Shown here one piece after another: positions 12,751-24,216 of a DNA stretch of 64,000 nucleotides. The notes beneath the pieces were generated by a model. The model saw nothing but the letters and a program-made list of their open reading frames with translations. It made no database searches and had not been told where the DNA came from. The stretch is from Antitrichia curtipendula (lineage: Eukaryota; Streptophyta; Bryopsida; Hypnales; Leucodontaceae). A program made the translations under genes and the position numbers. The stretch covers positions 15,154,725-15,218,724 of the forward strand of contig OX579634.1 of the NCBI GenBank assembly GCA_951230915.1, given 5' to 3'. Position 1 is the stretch's first letter. Each line of letters opens with the position of its first letter.

Positions 12751-13961
12751 TATTGTGGTTAAAAGTTTGTAAAAAAAATCACTTATAATAGACGCATAAA
12801 ATTTGGATTTCAAATTTGGACTACCAAAGTAGGCCCATTAGAATAATAAAAGCTAAAAACTCAAAATGTCCAAAAGCCATTGAAAATCATATCTATATAA
12901 ATATCATCAAAAAAATGGTACATCAAATGTGTTAATTGTGGTTGTTCAATTTCATATTCAAATTTTTTTTGTAAATGATTTAAACCCTTTTCTGACATAT
13001 TTTCAATAATAGATTGATAGTCCTCTTAAATTCCACATTAATGAAGAATAAAGAATATTATCAAAAAAAGGAGGTTTTGCATTGACAAATGCTATATATG
13101 AAAAAATTTGCATACATAGAGTTCTACTAAAAAAATGAGACTATGTCATAGGGAAAAAGACTCTTGTAGTGTAGTAAAAAAGTCCCACCAAGAACAAAAC
13201 ATCATATAGAATGGGAAGAATAAAACTTTAGCAAAAGAAAAACAAATTAATCTATCAAAATATTTTTACCTACCAAAGTTTGGCTATAATTAATTGATGG
13301 AATAAACTTTTGTTATAAAATTTGAAATTGTTGTAATAAATATATTGCATTTTTCATATAATTTAAAAAATATATATTTAGCAAATTTAGACCTTAAAAA
13401 AAAATTGATTCTTTTTTTGGCACAAGCGCAAAATTCACAAATTTATTCAGTATAGAGGAGAAGAAATCAATCCCTCTTGAGATCAAATGGTAAAAATTTC
13501 ATAAATTTTTGAATTATTATAAACTCAAAGATGACTCTAAATGTTCTAAAATTCACTGACTCCATAAATCTAAACCACCGTACATATATATAAATTTTAA
13601 TTCTGCACAAATTTTTGGAGATTTTTGGAGTAAATTTAAATAAATAAAAATCTGGTGTCAAATTTTAGTTTATAAAATTTCATTCAATAAAATTCAAAAA
13701 TTTAAAATAAGGATTTCAATCAAATTTAGAATATAATTCCAAAAGATCTATAAACAAAAAAATGTTTGGAATTAATGTATAATTTTGAAACTCAATTTTA
13801 TACATAGCATGCTCTTTTGCACCATCATATGTCTAGAGTGTTCAAACTTTTAATTTTTTAATTAGTGATGGATATTCTTGAAGAATATCATACCTTTTAA
13901 TGGAGTTAATAATAAATTCATCTAAAATTTATGTTCATGTGGTGCCCTTTTTATTGTTTTT
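12751..13961. other. AT-rich intergenic DNA, no gene seen
   Basis: Extremely AT-rich with stops in all frames. Nothing recognisable was found up to the left end of element B1. Confidence 0.55.
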
Positions 13962-14086
13962 TTAACCCCCAAAGGTCAAAGATTATATTTTCACGAAAAC
14001 CACTTCAAAACTGCTCTTTCTACTCTAAGTATCAAATTTTAGAAGAAAAAAAAAATTCTAGAAAAACATAACCGTAGGATCTTGTA

Positions 14087-14669
14087 TTAACCCCTAAAAC
14101 CCCGAGGGTGTTTTCTGCCCAAAATCACTCAAAACTACCACTTCTATTGTATTCACTTTAGGAAACCAAATTTTTTGTTTTTTTGGGAATTCAACTGTAG
14201 GATCTTGTACTTAACTTGTCTGAGATCATGTAGTAAAAATTTCATCAAATTTCACCGTACGGATTGGAATTAGCATTCAAAGTTGAACAAAAAGTTTTTT
14301 TTCAAGAAGATGCTTAAATTGCCCGAAAAACTAAGATTGTCCATGACTTTCTCATCCCTAGTCCAAATAGAATGAATCAAAGCTCCATGTATAGGTAAAA
14401 ACATAATCTTTTAGGAAAAATAAATAATTTTTTTTTTTGACTTTTTGTAATTTTTTTTTGGCTGCCCGCCAATCTCCATTTCTTGCTCATTGTGCCATAA
14501 CTTTTTCATCCGGCATCCGATTGAAACAAAAATTATATGTCCACAAAGCTCTTGCAAAAGCTACACAACCTCAAAAAATCTAAAAGAAATTCACTTCAAA
14601 TTGAGACTATAGGAACCTACCTGGACCCAAATTGTCCCCCGAGGGGACAAGTGGGGTTTTAGGGGTTAA
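14087..14669 (-). mobile_element. A1: A-family TTAA element, reverse orientation
   Basis: Flanked by TTAA (14087-14090 and 14666-14669), with terminal repeats CCCCTAAAACCCC and GGGGTTTTAGGGG. Internal blocks match the A family in reverse complement, for example the CCAAATAGAATGAATCAAAG block and the GGTTCC/GGACAA segment near its right edge. It shares its right TTAA with the left end of A2, so the two elements abut across a single TTAA. It is non-coding, 583 bp with the flanking duplications. Confidence 0.8.
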
Positions 14670-14726
14670 CCCCTAAAAGCCCATTGTCCCTTTGGGGGAC
14701 AAATGTGTTTTTGGGCAGGTACCTAC

Positions 14727-17700
14727 CAGGGCTTTTTTTTTTGGCCGCCTGGTGCTAGTTTGCACCAAGCGGTCCAGGCTGGCGAAATGCCCTTAATAAA
14801 AAAAATTAAAAAAAAGGGGCCACGTCGCCACCCTTGCGGCATGACGCGACCCCCTGGTGCCAGATGGGCGCAAGTCCCATCCTCCTCGCATGGCCGTGTC
14901 GCCAACGGGGTTAGGGTTGGGCATCCATTACTGCGCCAATGTCGTCCGTCTTCCCACTTGAATTCCTCGTTTGCTCCACGACGCCCACCTCTGTCGCCAA
15001 ATGATCTGCTCTTCATTTCTTGTGATCGCCAGCCTTAGCGATGAAGGTGGAAGTAATGTCGCCCGCACGTTGTGTACTGCTCTTGATTTCGCCATGTAGT
15101 GGCGAAAACGTTGCTGGAGTGATCGCCAGGTCCATGAGCGAGTGGGGCGACTGGGGTCTTCAGTGCGCACATTGGAGGCGCCGACTCTTTTTTTAAATGA
15201 CGGACGTGGTCGATCGGAGCTTCAGGGAGTCTTTCGCACTTCCCTCTGATCATTTCCTGATTTCAAGTTGCAATGCTTGTTGTTTAATGTCTGCGTCAAT
15301 TGGGGTGGGTTTAATTCATGACCGCAACTTCGGTGCAGTGGTTGATCAAAAAAACGACCTTCAGAACTGCTTAGTTACTGCTCTTTCAAGTGAAGTGTAG
15401 GGTCTGTTTGAGAGGTTGTCAATTTCTGTGGCTGCGGTTTGGATTCTTGGGGCTGATTTCCTGAGAGATTGCGTTTTACTAACTAAGGGATGGGGTCTAA
15501 TGAAGTCGACTCAGGAGATGATGTAGTCGGGAATGCTGTGCGAGCAGCAGAAGTTGCGAGATCGGCAAAGAAAAAGGCCGACAAAGCTGCGTCAGAGGCA
15601 CTAGTCTTGGCCCGCAGGGAATTGATTCGCAAAGGGAAACTAATCGAACAGCGAAGAGTGGAAGCGGCCAAGAAGACGATGCACAATTACTTCCAGTCCA
15701 ATCGGGGTGCAGCCGGGGGCCAACCTCTGTCCATGGTCTTCGATGGAGTTATGCCTGAGGTGCCGAGCACAGAGCCAGATTTCATGGAAGATTACCCCAG
15801 TCCTAATTCCAATCGTCGCTTGGGGTGCAAATCTTTGTCTGCTGAATTGGAGAAGTTGACACGTTCCTCTTCCAACTCTGGGGACACAACAATCTTGAGT
15901 TCCAAGTCTCCTTTGATAATTGTTTCTTCAGAGTCCGAACTTAATGACAACAAGGATTTGCGTGAAGTCCCCAATGACTGTGAGGGATCTGATGACTCGG
16001 ATTTTGAGACGCCTCCTGCCAAGCGTGGTGCAACAAGTCGTAACAAAGCAGAGATGAAGAGATCAGAGCTTCAGAAACGATACGATCGCCATCGTAAGTT
16101 TCAGACCGTCTGGGCGGCGAAGTTGCCGTGGGCGGAAGGCATTTTGGCCAACGATGGATTACTTCAGATGGTGAAGTGTAAGGTTTGCAGTACGATTGAG
16201 AGAAAGCCCTGCATAATGGCTCCAAAATCTGATACCCTGTGGAAACATGACGGCAAGAGAATCGCAAAGAGAGACATGCCACACTTTAAGGTTAAGCGTG
16301 GAGAGTAGTACATCGCAGCCCAATGCAAGCATCGCAAGAACCTCCGCTTGTACGCCGTGAAGCCGCCACCTTTTGTGATCCAGCAAATTAATCATTGCAT
16401 GTCCGTTGAGGCACGCAAGAAGAGGGTGCAATTTGCGACACTCTTCCAACTTCTTCGTGACGGGAGGCCAATGGTAGAGTATGAATCGCGTGTGAATTTG
16501 TATAAGTTCTTGAGTGTCCCTGATTTGCCGTCAGCCCATTGGTGTGACAATTCGGGGTGGGTCATGGCGGGATACATGTACCAAATAGTGGTGCAAGAGA
16601 TGCGGAAGCTGATTAGTGCGGCCCGTTATGTGGCTATCACAGTCGACGAAGTGACCGCTGTAGATAACACCAGCGTCTTGTCAGTTCATATGTACATTGT
16701 GCAGGACTGGGTTCGGGTGCCGCTTCTCGTAGCTCTGCAACGAGTCCAATGTGCACCAAATGCAGACAACTTGACGAAGTTGATAATGGATGCGGTTGCT
16801 AGTGGGGGGGGATTAGATGCCGAGAGCCTTGCAATGAAAGTGGTAAGTTTCGGAGCCGACGGTGCGTCGACGTTACAAGGAAGTCGATCTGGTGTCTCTA
16901 CACAAGTGAGAGATAAGTATGCCCCTTTTGCAATTGGTGTTCACTGCGTAGCACACCGTTGCAATCTTGCGTTCAAGGCGCTATCCAGCTTGGGAATTTT
17001 TTCAACCATTGAGAAGGTTCTTGCTGTAACTCATGCGTATTTCTATAAGAGTCCAAAACGGCTTGAAGAATTCCGGCAGTTGGCTGAACTCACAGAAACA
17101 AAAGTTCTCAAAATGCTACGCAATGTTCAGACAAGGTGGGTTAGTCTCATCGAACCTCTACGTAGGCTCCTGTCCGAGTACAGAACGTTGATTTACAAAA
17201 TGACGGCTGATTTGGAGGAAAATAAGAAGGCCGAGGTAAGGAGACACATCGGCTTTTGACTTTCATGCTGCATGTTGTTTTGGTACTTCCTGCATGTTTT
17301 GTTCGTTAATTTCGTGATTGTTTTACATGGACGTTTGTCTTCACTATTATTTGTGACACTCACAATTTTGTTGTGTCGGTGCAGCTAAGCTTGGTGCTCT
17401 TGCTTGACCCATATACCGTGTTGGGCATGACTGCTCTTCTACCGTTGTTGGAAGCGATTGATACATTAGTGCTATTTGCACAAAAACGCGACATCTATAT
17501 TTGTGACTTCGTGGCGGCAGTAAAAGTGTGCCAAGCTTCACTGTACCGAATGTATGAGGACAGTGCGACCGCTTTCACGACCGATGAATTCTGGAGTTTT
17601 GGCAATCTGCTCGATTGTAGTCACGAGCAAATACATATTAAATGGATAACAGGTGTGAACGACGAATCCGCTATCTTGACCTTCATTTGTCATGGAGAAC

Positions 17701-19466
17701 ACATTCATGCGGAGCACAAGGGAGGTCCTGTCAACCGTAACATGTGGGCCTCTTTGGTCAACCAAGTGAAGTCCGAATGCGCAGGTGATGTGGATTTGCA
17801 GTTGCTTTAGTTTCTATTGCTGAAGTTGAACTTGTTTGATTTGCATGCTTCTTAAACCGCTTTTTTAATTTGCCCAGTGTTACGGTAGACAGAGTGCTGT
17901 GAATGTCCTGTATTCAATTCCTTGCTTCGCATAAAATTAACGATCATGAATTTTTGTCGTTGTTGTAGTTGCATCGAACCAGCTTGTGCAGGAGCTTGAA
18001 GACCGCTTCCCTGCTCAACACGTGATGAACGCGTTTGGAATTTTGTACCCACAATACTGGTGTGGAGTCAAGGCCGAGGAGATGTTTGATAAACATTTGC
18101 GGATCTTGATGGATTATTACGGTCATGACAAGATTTTGGGTGAGGGAGACCAGAGAATTTTAATCACGCCTCTCATCAACTGTGAAAACCTCATGTCGCA
18201 GCGCAGCCTGTTCAAGACTTGTATGAAGTCCAATTCAAGGGCCGCAATGCTCCCTCCTTACGATGTGAACCCACTCACAAAAGTTTGGCGCGTATTGGAC
18301 AGCAACAATCACCTTACACAGAACTTCGGGGAGTTCTTGAAGTTGGCGGAAATGGCGCTTGTGCACGTAATCGGGTCGGTGGAAGATGAAAGGCTGTTTT
18401 CCAGTGTTGGCTTCTTGAAGTCTAAGTTGCGGAATAGTCTTGACGAGAACATCGAAGTTGTTGTTGGCATGTTCTCTCAACGTCTCTGTACGCTTGAGAA
18501 TTTTCCCTATCAGGATGTCTTCGAGGAGTGGTTTGTATCAGGCGGGCGCGGGAGATATTTGACCGGCTCTTAGATTTTGTTTGAAGGTGTCTGTGGCAGG
18601 TGTTCTTGTCGATGGTCGTTGCAGAATGTAGGACGGCAGTAGTGTAAGTTTCGGCAACAGTAGAAAGAAGTAGTCTTATAGAGCAGTGAGTTTGCTTCAT
18701 GATGTTAATTTTGCATCAGTTTCTCTTGTTCTAGTAGTAGTTGAGCTAGCATGGTCTGCATGCTATGCGAGTGGCTTCATTTTTCCATGCTGTTGAATAC
18801 CATGGGCTTAAACTTTCAATTCTAAGTTATGAATTCTTGCATGATCCCAGTGTGGTTGATCAATGGTGTGCACATCTGCAGGATGGTGCTTCTTCTTTAG
18901 AGGAGACACGTCGCTGGAGTGAATGCTAGGTCTTGTTTAGTGCAATGCTTTACCTGTTGTGATTTGCAATATGTTTCATTGTGTAATTTGTAGACAGCTT
19001 TGTTGGTGCACGTCTCATTGAGCTTCTTCTTGACTTTGCCATCGGAGTGGGTTTGGGAGGGTGCATGTCATGGATTTCGAAGAGGAGTGCATACTCCTAA
19101 AATTTTGCGTTCTGTTCAATTTCATGTGCAACTTACTTACTTGGGCGTCGGAGGGGTGTTCGGGAGGGTGCAGGTCTCGTTTTCGCCAACTGCACTTACT
19201 GCAACTTCGACGTGTTCTGTAGGTTGAGTTCGCCAGTTCCACTACCCTAATCTCACAGGTTCGCCCACCATGCGACTCAGCATAGTCTCTGATCGCCCAC
19301 AGGGCAATAATGCAAAATAAAGTATCGCCAACTATTACACCACAAAAGTTTGGCTCATTGCCAACAGAAAACTCCCCACTCTGTCCACAGATCGCCTCTT
19401 CAGCAACGACCCTGAATAGAATATCGCCTTTTCATCCGTTTTCAAAATATGAAAAAAAAGGCCCTG
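14727..19466 (+). mobile_element. Full-length hAT transposon with 8-bp target duplication
   Basis: The element is 4,740 bp. It begins CAGGGC followed by ten T, and ends with eight A, then GGCCCTG, giving inverted ends of the hAT type (CAGGG...). It is flanked on both sides by the same 8 bases, GTACCTAC (14719-14726 and 19467-19474). An 8-bp target duplication is the rule for hAT elements. It carries a hAT transposase gene (15490-18573) with one internal stop. The interior is markedly more GC-rich than the surrounding repeats. Identical flanking duplications point to a fairly recent insertion, and the internal stop implies this copy may no longer be autonomous. Confidence 0.9.
15490..18573 (+). 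pseudogene. hAT-superfamily transposase (KIAA1586/ZNF862-like), one internal stop
   Basis: Three exons are inferred, 15490-17235, 17385-17784 and 17969-18573. They are joined by GT-AG introns in consistent phase, for about 916 codons. The N-terminal ~200 residues are charged and low-complexity. A Cys-containing zinc-finger-like segment follows (KCKVCSTI near residues 234-241, with a downstream Cys-x-His). The core has ITVDEVT, FGADGA and GVHCVAHRCNLAF, the last two typical of hAT-like transposases, with Asp residues as candidate catalytic positions. The C-terminus has SVEDERLFSSVGFLKSKLRN, the hAT dimerisation signature. An in-frame TAG at 16306-16308 interrupts exon 1 while the frame stays open on both sides. 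It is either a disabled copy or, less likely, read through. Role: cut-and-paste transposition of elements with CAGGGC ends. Confidence 0.88.
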
Positions 19467-21085
19467 GTACCTACGGGCTGAAATTTTCTCTTGATTTTTT
19501 GAAACTTTTTTTGGAGGTAGAAAAGCTGATTAGCTACGTGGGAATATAATTTTTTTCACAACTGGTGCCCGGTAACAAAAGTTATGACCAAATAAGCTCA
19601 AAATAGGGGACGGGGGGCAGCACGGGCAGCAAAAAAAATTTGCACTTTTTTTATTTTTATTTATTTTTAATATTTTTTTCTCATAGATTATATTTTTGTC
19701 TATCTAGAAAGCTTTGATTCATTTCATTTGGATTTGTTATGAGAAAGTTATGGACATTCTTGTTTTTCGGCAGTTAGAGCATCTTTTTGCAAAAATAACT
19801 TGTAGGATTCATTTCTAAATGCAATTTTTCAAATTTTTCAATTTTTTTTTTGCATGGTTTAGTTTACTTGCGAGAACAATCTCACCATAGGGATTAGTGC
19901 ATTTTAATTCCATCTAAAATATATGAATACTTTAGATTTTCCTTCTATCTCGTACCTACTTTTCCTTAACAATTTTTTTAATAATGAAAATTATGTTTCA
20001 TTGATTTGATTTTTTTAAATTAGACTCTCAACTCAATTCTCCACTATAAAGATTTGAAGCTCAAAACTCTGTAGTGCAAAAATTTTAAGTTAAAAATGTT
20101 CAAAGTCAAAAAATCCAGTCCCACAATGTGCTGAAAAATTTGTTTTTTTCACTTTAAACGTAGATATCTTGCAATCTGTGCGGTCAAGAATTTTGAAATT
20201 TTTTCCACACATTCTCATACTAGTTAGGTGTAAGATCCTATGGTTAGATGTGAAGAAAAAAACATTTTTAATTTTTTTTCACTCTTTGCTAAAAAATGGC
20301 AGTTTTGGGTGTTTTTTGGCAGAAAAAAGGCCTTGGGCCTTTAGGGGTTAAACTAGTTTGAGAAGTTGTGGAAAAAAATTCAGAAGCTTCTACCATGTGA
20401 TTGCAAGATAATAGCGTTTGAAGTGACAAAAATTCTTCTTTTGTCGCTGCGAAAATCCAGTCACACGCACTTCACAAGGTCACATTTGTATGAAAAAATG
20501 TCCAAAATGGTTGTTCTTCAAGGCAAGTTGGCTACATGCTTGAAAATTTTCAAATCATTTGGAATTGTAAAACATATAGGAAAGTAATAGTAAGTAGAAA
20601 GAAGTAGACAATGATTCAAAACACAAAATTGTTAAGAATTCAAATATGGAACTGAAAAATGCCAATCCTAACGGTTGTAATGTTGTGGTAAACAATCTAC
20701 ACCCAGATGTTTTTATTTGTTTTCAAAAATATTGAAAATTGACTTAAATAAAGGACTTCAAAGTTTATCTTAAAGTAGAGATTCCAAGCTTCCCATGTAT
20801 ATATAAATCTCAAAAACCATTTCAATTTTTTATTTAAAAAAAAAGCGATTTTTTAAATTAGTTTTTTCAGCTACCCGGGCTGCTTGCCGACCAATGAAAA
20901 TGACATATCATGCAATAACTTTTTAACCACATAGCCAAAAGTTATGAAAATTGTTGGGCCTTGAAGCTACTCCTCGGGCACATCTTGTGTGGGAATTTCA
21001 AAGAAGAAAAAAAAATTCCGGTCGTAGTGAGTTGCCCAAAATTACTATGTTGTCAAAAAACAGTGTTTGGTCCTTTAGAGGTTAA

Positions 21086-22914
21086 AAAGCATTTAAATTC
21101 TAATATAATTTGAATTTTTTGGGAATGACATCAAAGCACGGCTTGTTCTTTGTTTTTTTAAGTAATACAAATTTGAGTTTGATCTTCTCTTTTTCTAGAA
21201 GTGGGAATTGAACTTCCATTTAGGAAGATGAGACAACATGATGAGATCAGATTGCATACAACCATGTCTTGATGTTGTTCCAGAAAAATCACGTGAAGCA
21301 AGCCATGCCTTGATGTCATTCCAAAAAATTCAAATACTTTCAAAAATAAGCATTGAAAGAGACACTAGTCTACATAAATGGGAGTTTTATTTGACTTTAT
21401 AATTAACTTGACTCTATTACAAATTGAAGTTATTAGCCAAAACTACAAGATCTCAAAGGCCCAAATTATAAATTATATGACATGAAAACTAAAGATGATG
21501 AAGTTCAATTTTTTACGAGACCACACTAATTTATCCTATGTGTGAATGCACAAAATTAGTATCACTATCTCCCCCAAAACATAATATTATTTTAATTTGT
21601 ACTAATTTTAGGTAGTGAGACTTTAGTAAACTAGTACTGCATCAAATAATGATAGATAAGAGATATATGCTTTAACCATTAAAGGACAAAGCTTGTGACC
21701 ATATACTCAACCTTCAACATGTTTCACTCAATTTATTCTATTTTGCTACAACATAAGAATCATTGATGTTTTTTTATTTTATGAATGTGATGACACATCT
21801 TGTATACATCATACATCATCACATTGTCTATCACATTGTCTAGTTTTTTGTGAAGATTTATTAAGATTTAAAATTATGGATTGAAGTCGTTGAAGAATAA
21901 ATTTAAAATTTTTATATCAAATATTGAAAATTTGTTGAACAAAAATATAAAATTTTACCATATGTATATGGGTTATATTGCAAATTATTATAGCAAAAAT
22001 CAAAATTTTAATTCATTCTATATTTAGAAATATAATAAATTATCTCTCTATTTTAAATGGAAGTAGCTTCTAATTTTATATATTTTATAATATTTTCATT
22101 TATAACAAAATTTATAATTAAAAAGATTATCTTTGCTAGTTTTATAAAATATAAAATTTTAAAAGGTTTAATTAAGTTTTAGGAATAAGCTTACAAAATA
22201 ATGAAAAAAAAATAATCTATACAATATTTTGTTGCATGTTTTGTTAAAATAATGTATAAAATCAAATTTAAGTAAACAATATGACTTGAATTCTTTACTT
22301 TCATGTAAATATACAAGATTCACAAAGCTCTACCCCCGAATTAGATGACATTTTCAATTTCCACTGTGAGTAAAAATTATTTTCCCATTCACAAGCTATT
22401 TTTTGACTTTGATAACGATCAATAGTCAATAGTTTGATTGTTCAAGACCAACACCAAAATCTACTTGAAATGCTAATATTACTAAAAATTACAGTCTTCT
22501 CTAATGACATTATTGAACTCCTTACAATCATTGTATTTCTTAAAACTATAGTCATCTAGTAAACAAAATCAATAGAATGTAAAACAAATCCATCAAACTC
22601 ACTCCTCACAATTACTATTACTTCTTAAATGTCATAGGGGTTTTACAATCAAATATTATAACACAAAACTTGATGAATGACAAAAATAATATTACTTAAT
22701 AGCTACAACAATACATTGCTAAATGTAATATTATAATATTATTTATAATATGTCTTAGGAATTGTATAATTGTCTTAGGAATTAATCAAACCCTTATAAC
22801 TCTCAAATATTCACATATTCCAACCATGTGATATGATAGGTTGCACTTCTGCTGATTAAATAGTGTCGTAGTCATTGCCCACTAAATTTGGGAGAAGATG
22901 TTCCTAAATGTTTT
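21086..22914. other. AT-rich intergenic DNA, no gene seen
   Basis: Very AT-rich with many short near-repeats of A/T. No open frame with recognisable content was found. It separates the transposon nest from the upstream region of the CAP-D2 gene. Confidence 0.55.
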
Positions 22915-24216
22915 GAAAATGGAACAGTAACGAACGAAGAATAGAATATGATGGACGAGGACGAAGAAGCGTCTCGTTCGTCAAATCTCCCGCTCTTTCA
23001 TCGAGTTTCCCGCTCTACGATGGGACCCTTCGTTCAAACCAGGCTGGACGAACCCCGCGGCCATGGCCAGGCCCCGTTTCTCGGCTATGGCGATGGCTTG
23101 CCCCCGCGCTTGCTCTGTGTCACCGCGGACCTCGCTGCTCTGTGCTGCTGCCGTATCATCGCTTGGGAGATTTGTTCTGTGATCTTGGAATGCTGGAGAG
23201 TGGCTGTGAAATTTTGCCGCATTTCGATGCAGGTATGCATTTTTTCGTGCGATTTATTTTGAAAATTAGCCGTTGGTGCTCTTTGCAATGCGAAATGGCT
23301 GCTTTCACGCGAAGTAGTTTAGGACCATTTCGAGGTGCCGATCGATAGCTTCGACGATAGGCCCAAGTTTTTGTTAATTGAGGATTGAGTCCAAGGGCAA
23401 TGTGTGTCGGTCGTGGATTTTCTTGGACAGTCATGGAGTGTATTGTTACTGCCTGGAAATTTAGTCTTGCGAAGATTGAATAGGCTTCTGGAGCTTGTCT
23501 TAGTCTTTTACATGCCTTTACTGCATTGGTTATGGCTGTCGAGGGCAGCTGAATTCCCGAAGTGCGATGCTTCGTTTGTCATTAATCCAGCAGTTTCAAT
23601 AATTCTTACGGCCTTTCATAATTTTTTTTTTCTATTTCCGGGTGATAGGTAGGATGTGCAGACACTGCATAGATAGAGCATGAGCTCTTTTTTATTATTA
23701 TTTCGAAAGCGGAAGCTTGATGTAAAACTTTTAGAGAAATGGCTCATAACTCTGTGCGAGGTTGATGAAGAAGAAAAATCAGGGTTTAGAAAGCAGTGAA
23801 CTTCGAATGAGTGGAAAATTTCTGCGAGAGTGACGTGACTTATTTGCTCTGCTTCATTTTCTGTAGGTAGAAGCAGTTTATCAAGCACCTGGAGAACTCC
23901 GTGTATTTTCCATTGAGTAGCTGAAAGACTCAGCGCGAAATTACCATCAAGCTCAGTTTCGGAATGAATATGAACAGGCAAAGGCGGGTGATCATTCATG
24001 TCGGAGTAACAGCGCAGTTGCACAGTGCTCCAAGAAAAGATACCAGGCAATGAGAATGACATAGAACTGCATCACTTACAATTTGGGATGTATCATCATT
24101 CAGCTAGGTGTGAACTTCTGTATGTTATTGACGGCGCTGGATGAGACGCACGGGAAGTGCAGGGATATCCAATTCATACGGTATTGGAAGACTAACAGTT
24201 GTTAAAAACCTAAGTT
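22915..24216 (+). promoter_or_regulatory. 5' leader and promoter region of the CAP-D2 gene
   Basis: Base composition rises sharply at about 22,950, and a CpG-containing GC-rich block (22,950-23,170) lies 1.0-1.3 kb before the CAP-D2 ATG. This pattern fits a transcription start with a long or spliced 5' leader. The open frames here (for example 22948-23262) do not resemble known proteins. No start site can be fixed from the sequence. Confidence 0.4.

Larger units (their letters stand above)
14666..20351 (+). mobile_element. A2: A-family TTAA element carrying a hAT insertion
   Basis: The left end is TTAA+CCCCTAAAAGCCCATTG and the right end CTTGGGCCTTTAGGGG+TTAA. Subtracting the hAT element and one 8-bp duplication leaves about 938 bp. 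That agrees with the uninterrupted relative A3 at 50965-51882 (918 bp). A3 also provides the unoccupied equivalent of the hAT insertion point (GGTAGGCTCCTATGG in A3). The A element itself is non-coding. Confidence 0.82.
13962..21085 (+). mobile_element. B1: TTAA-flanked element, expanded by nested insertions
   Basis: The ends are TTAA+CCCCCAAAGGTCAAA (13962) and TTTGGTCCTTTAGAGG+TTAA (to 21085), which are inverted repeats of each other. The right-hand part, 20352-21085, matches a second copy at about 62830-63643 almost throughout. Two A-family elements (14087-14669 and 14666-20351) sit inside at a TTAA, and a hAT element sits inside the second of these. B1's own sequence is therefore only about 0.86 kb: 13962-14090 plus 20352-21085. 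It is non-coding and piggyBac-like by its ends. The reconstruction is inferred from end matching. Confidence 0.72.

Noticed and set aside
14666..20351. A novel autonomous TTAA transposon encoding a hAT-type transposase
   Set aside because: At first the 5.7-kb TTAA-ended unit seemed to encode the transposase. The 8-bp duplication GTACCTAC, the CAGGGC ends and the uninterrupted A3 copy show that the hAT is a separate nested insertion.
23616..24062. 148-residue minus-strand open frame before CAP-D2
   Set aside because: No family resemblance or splice context. It overlaps the presumed CAP-D2 leader.
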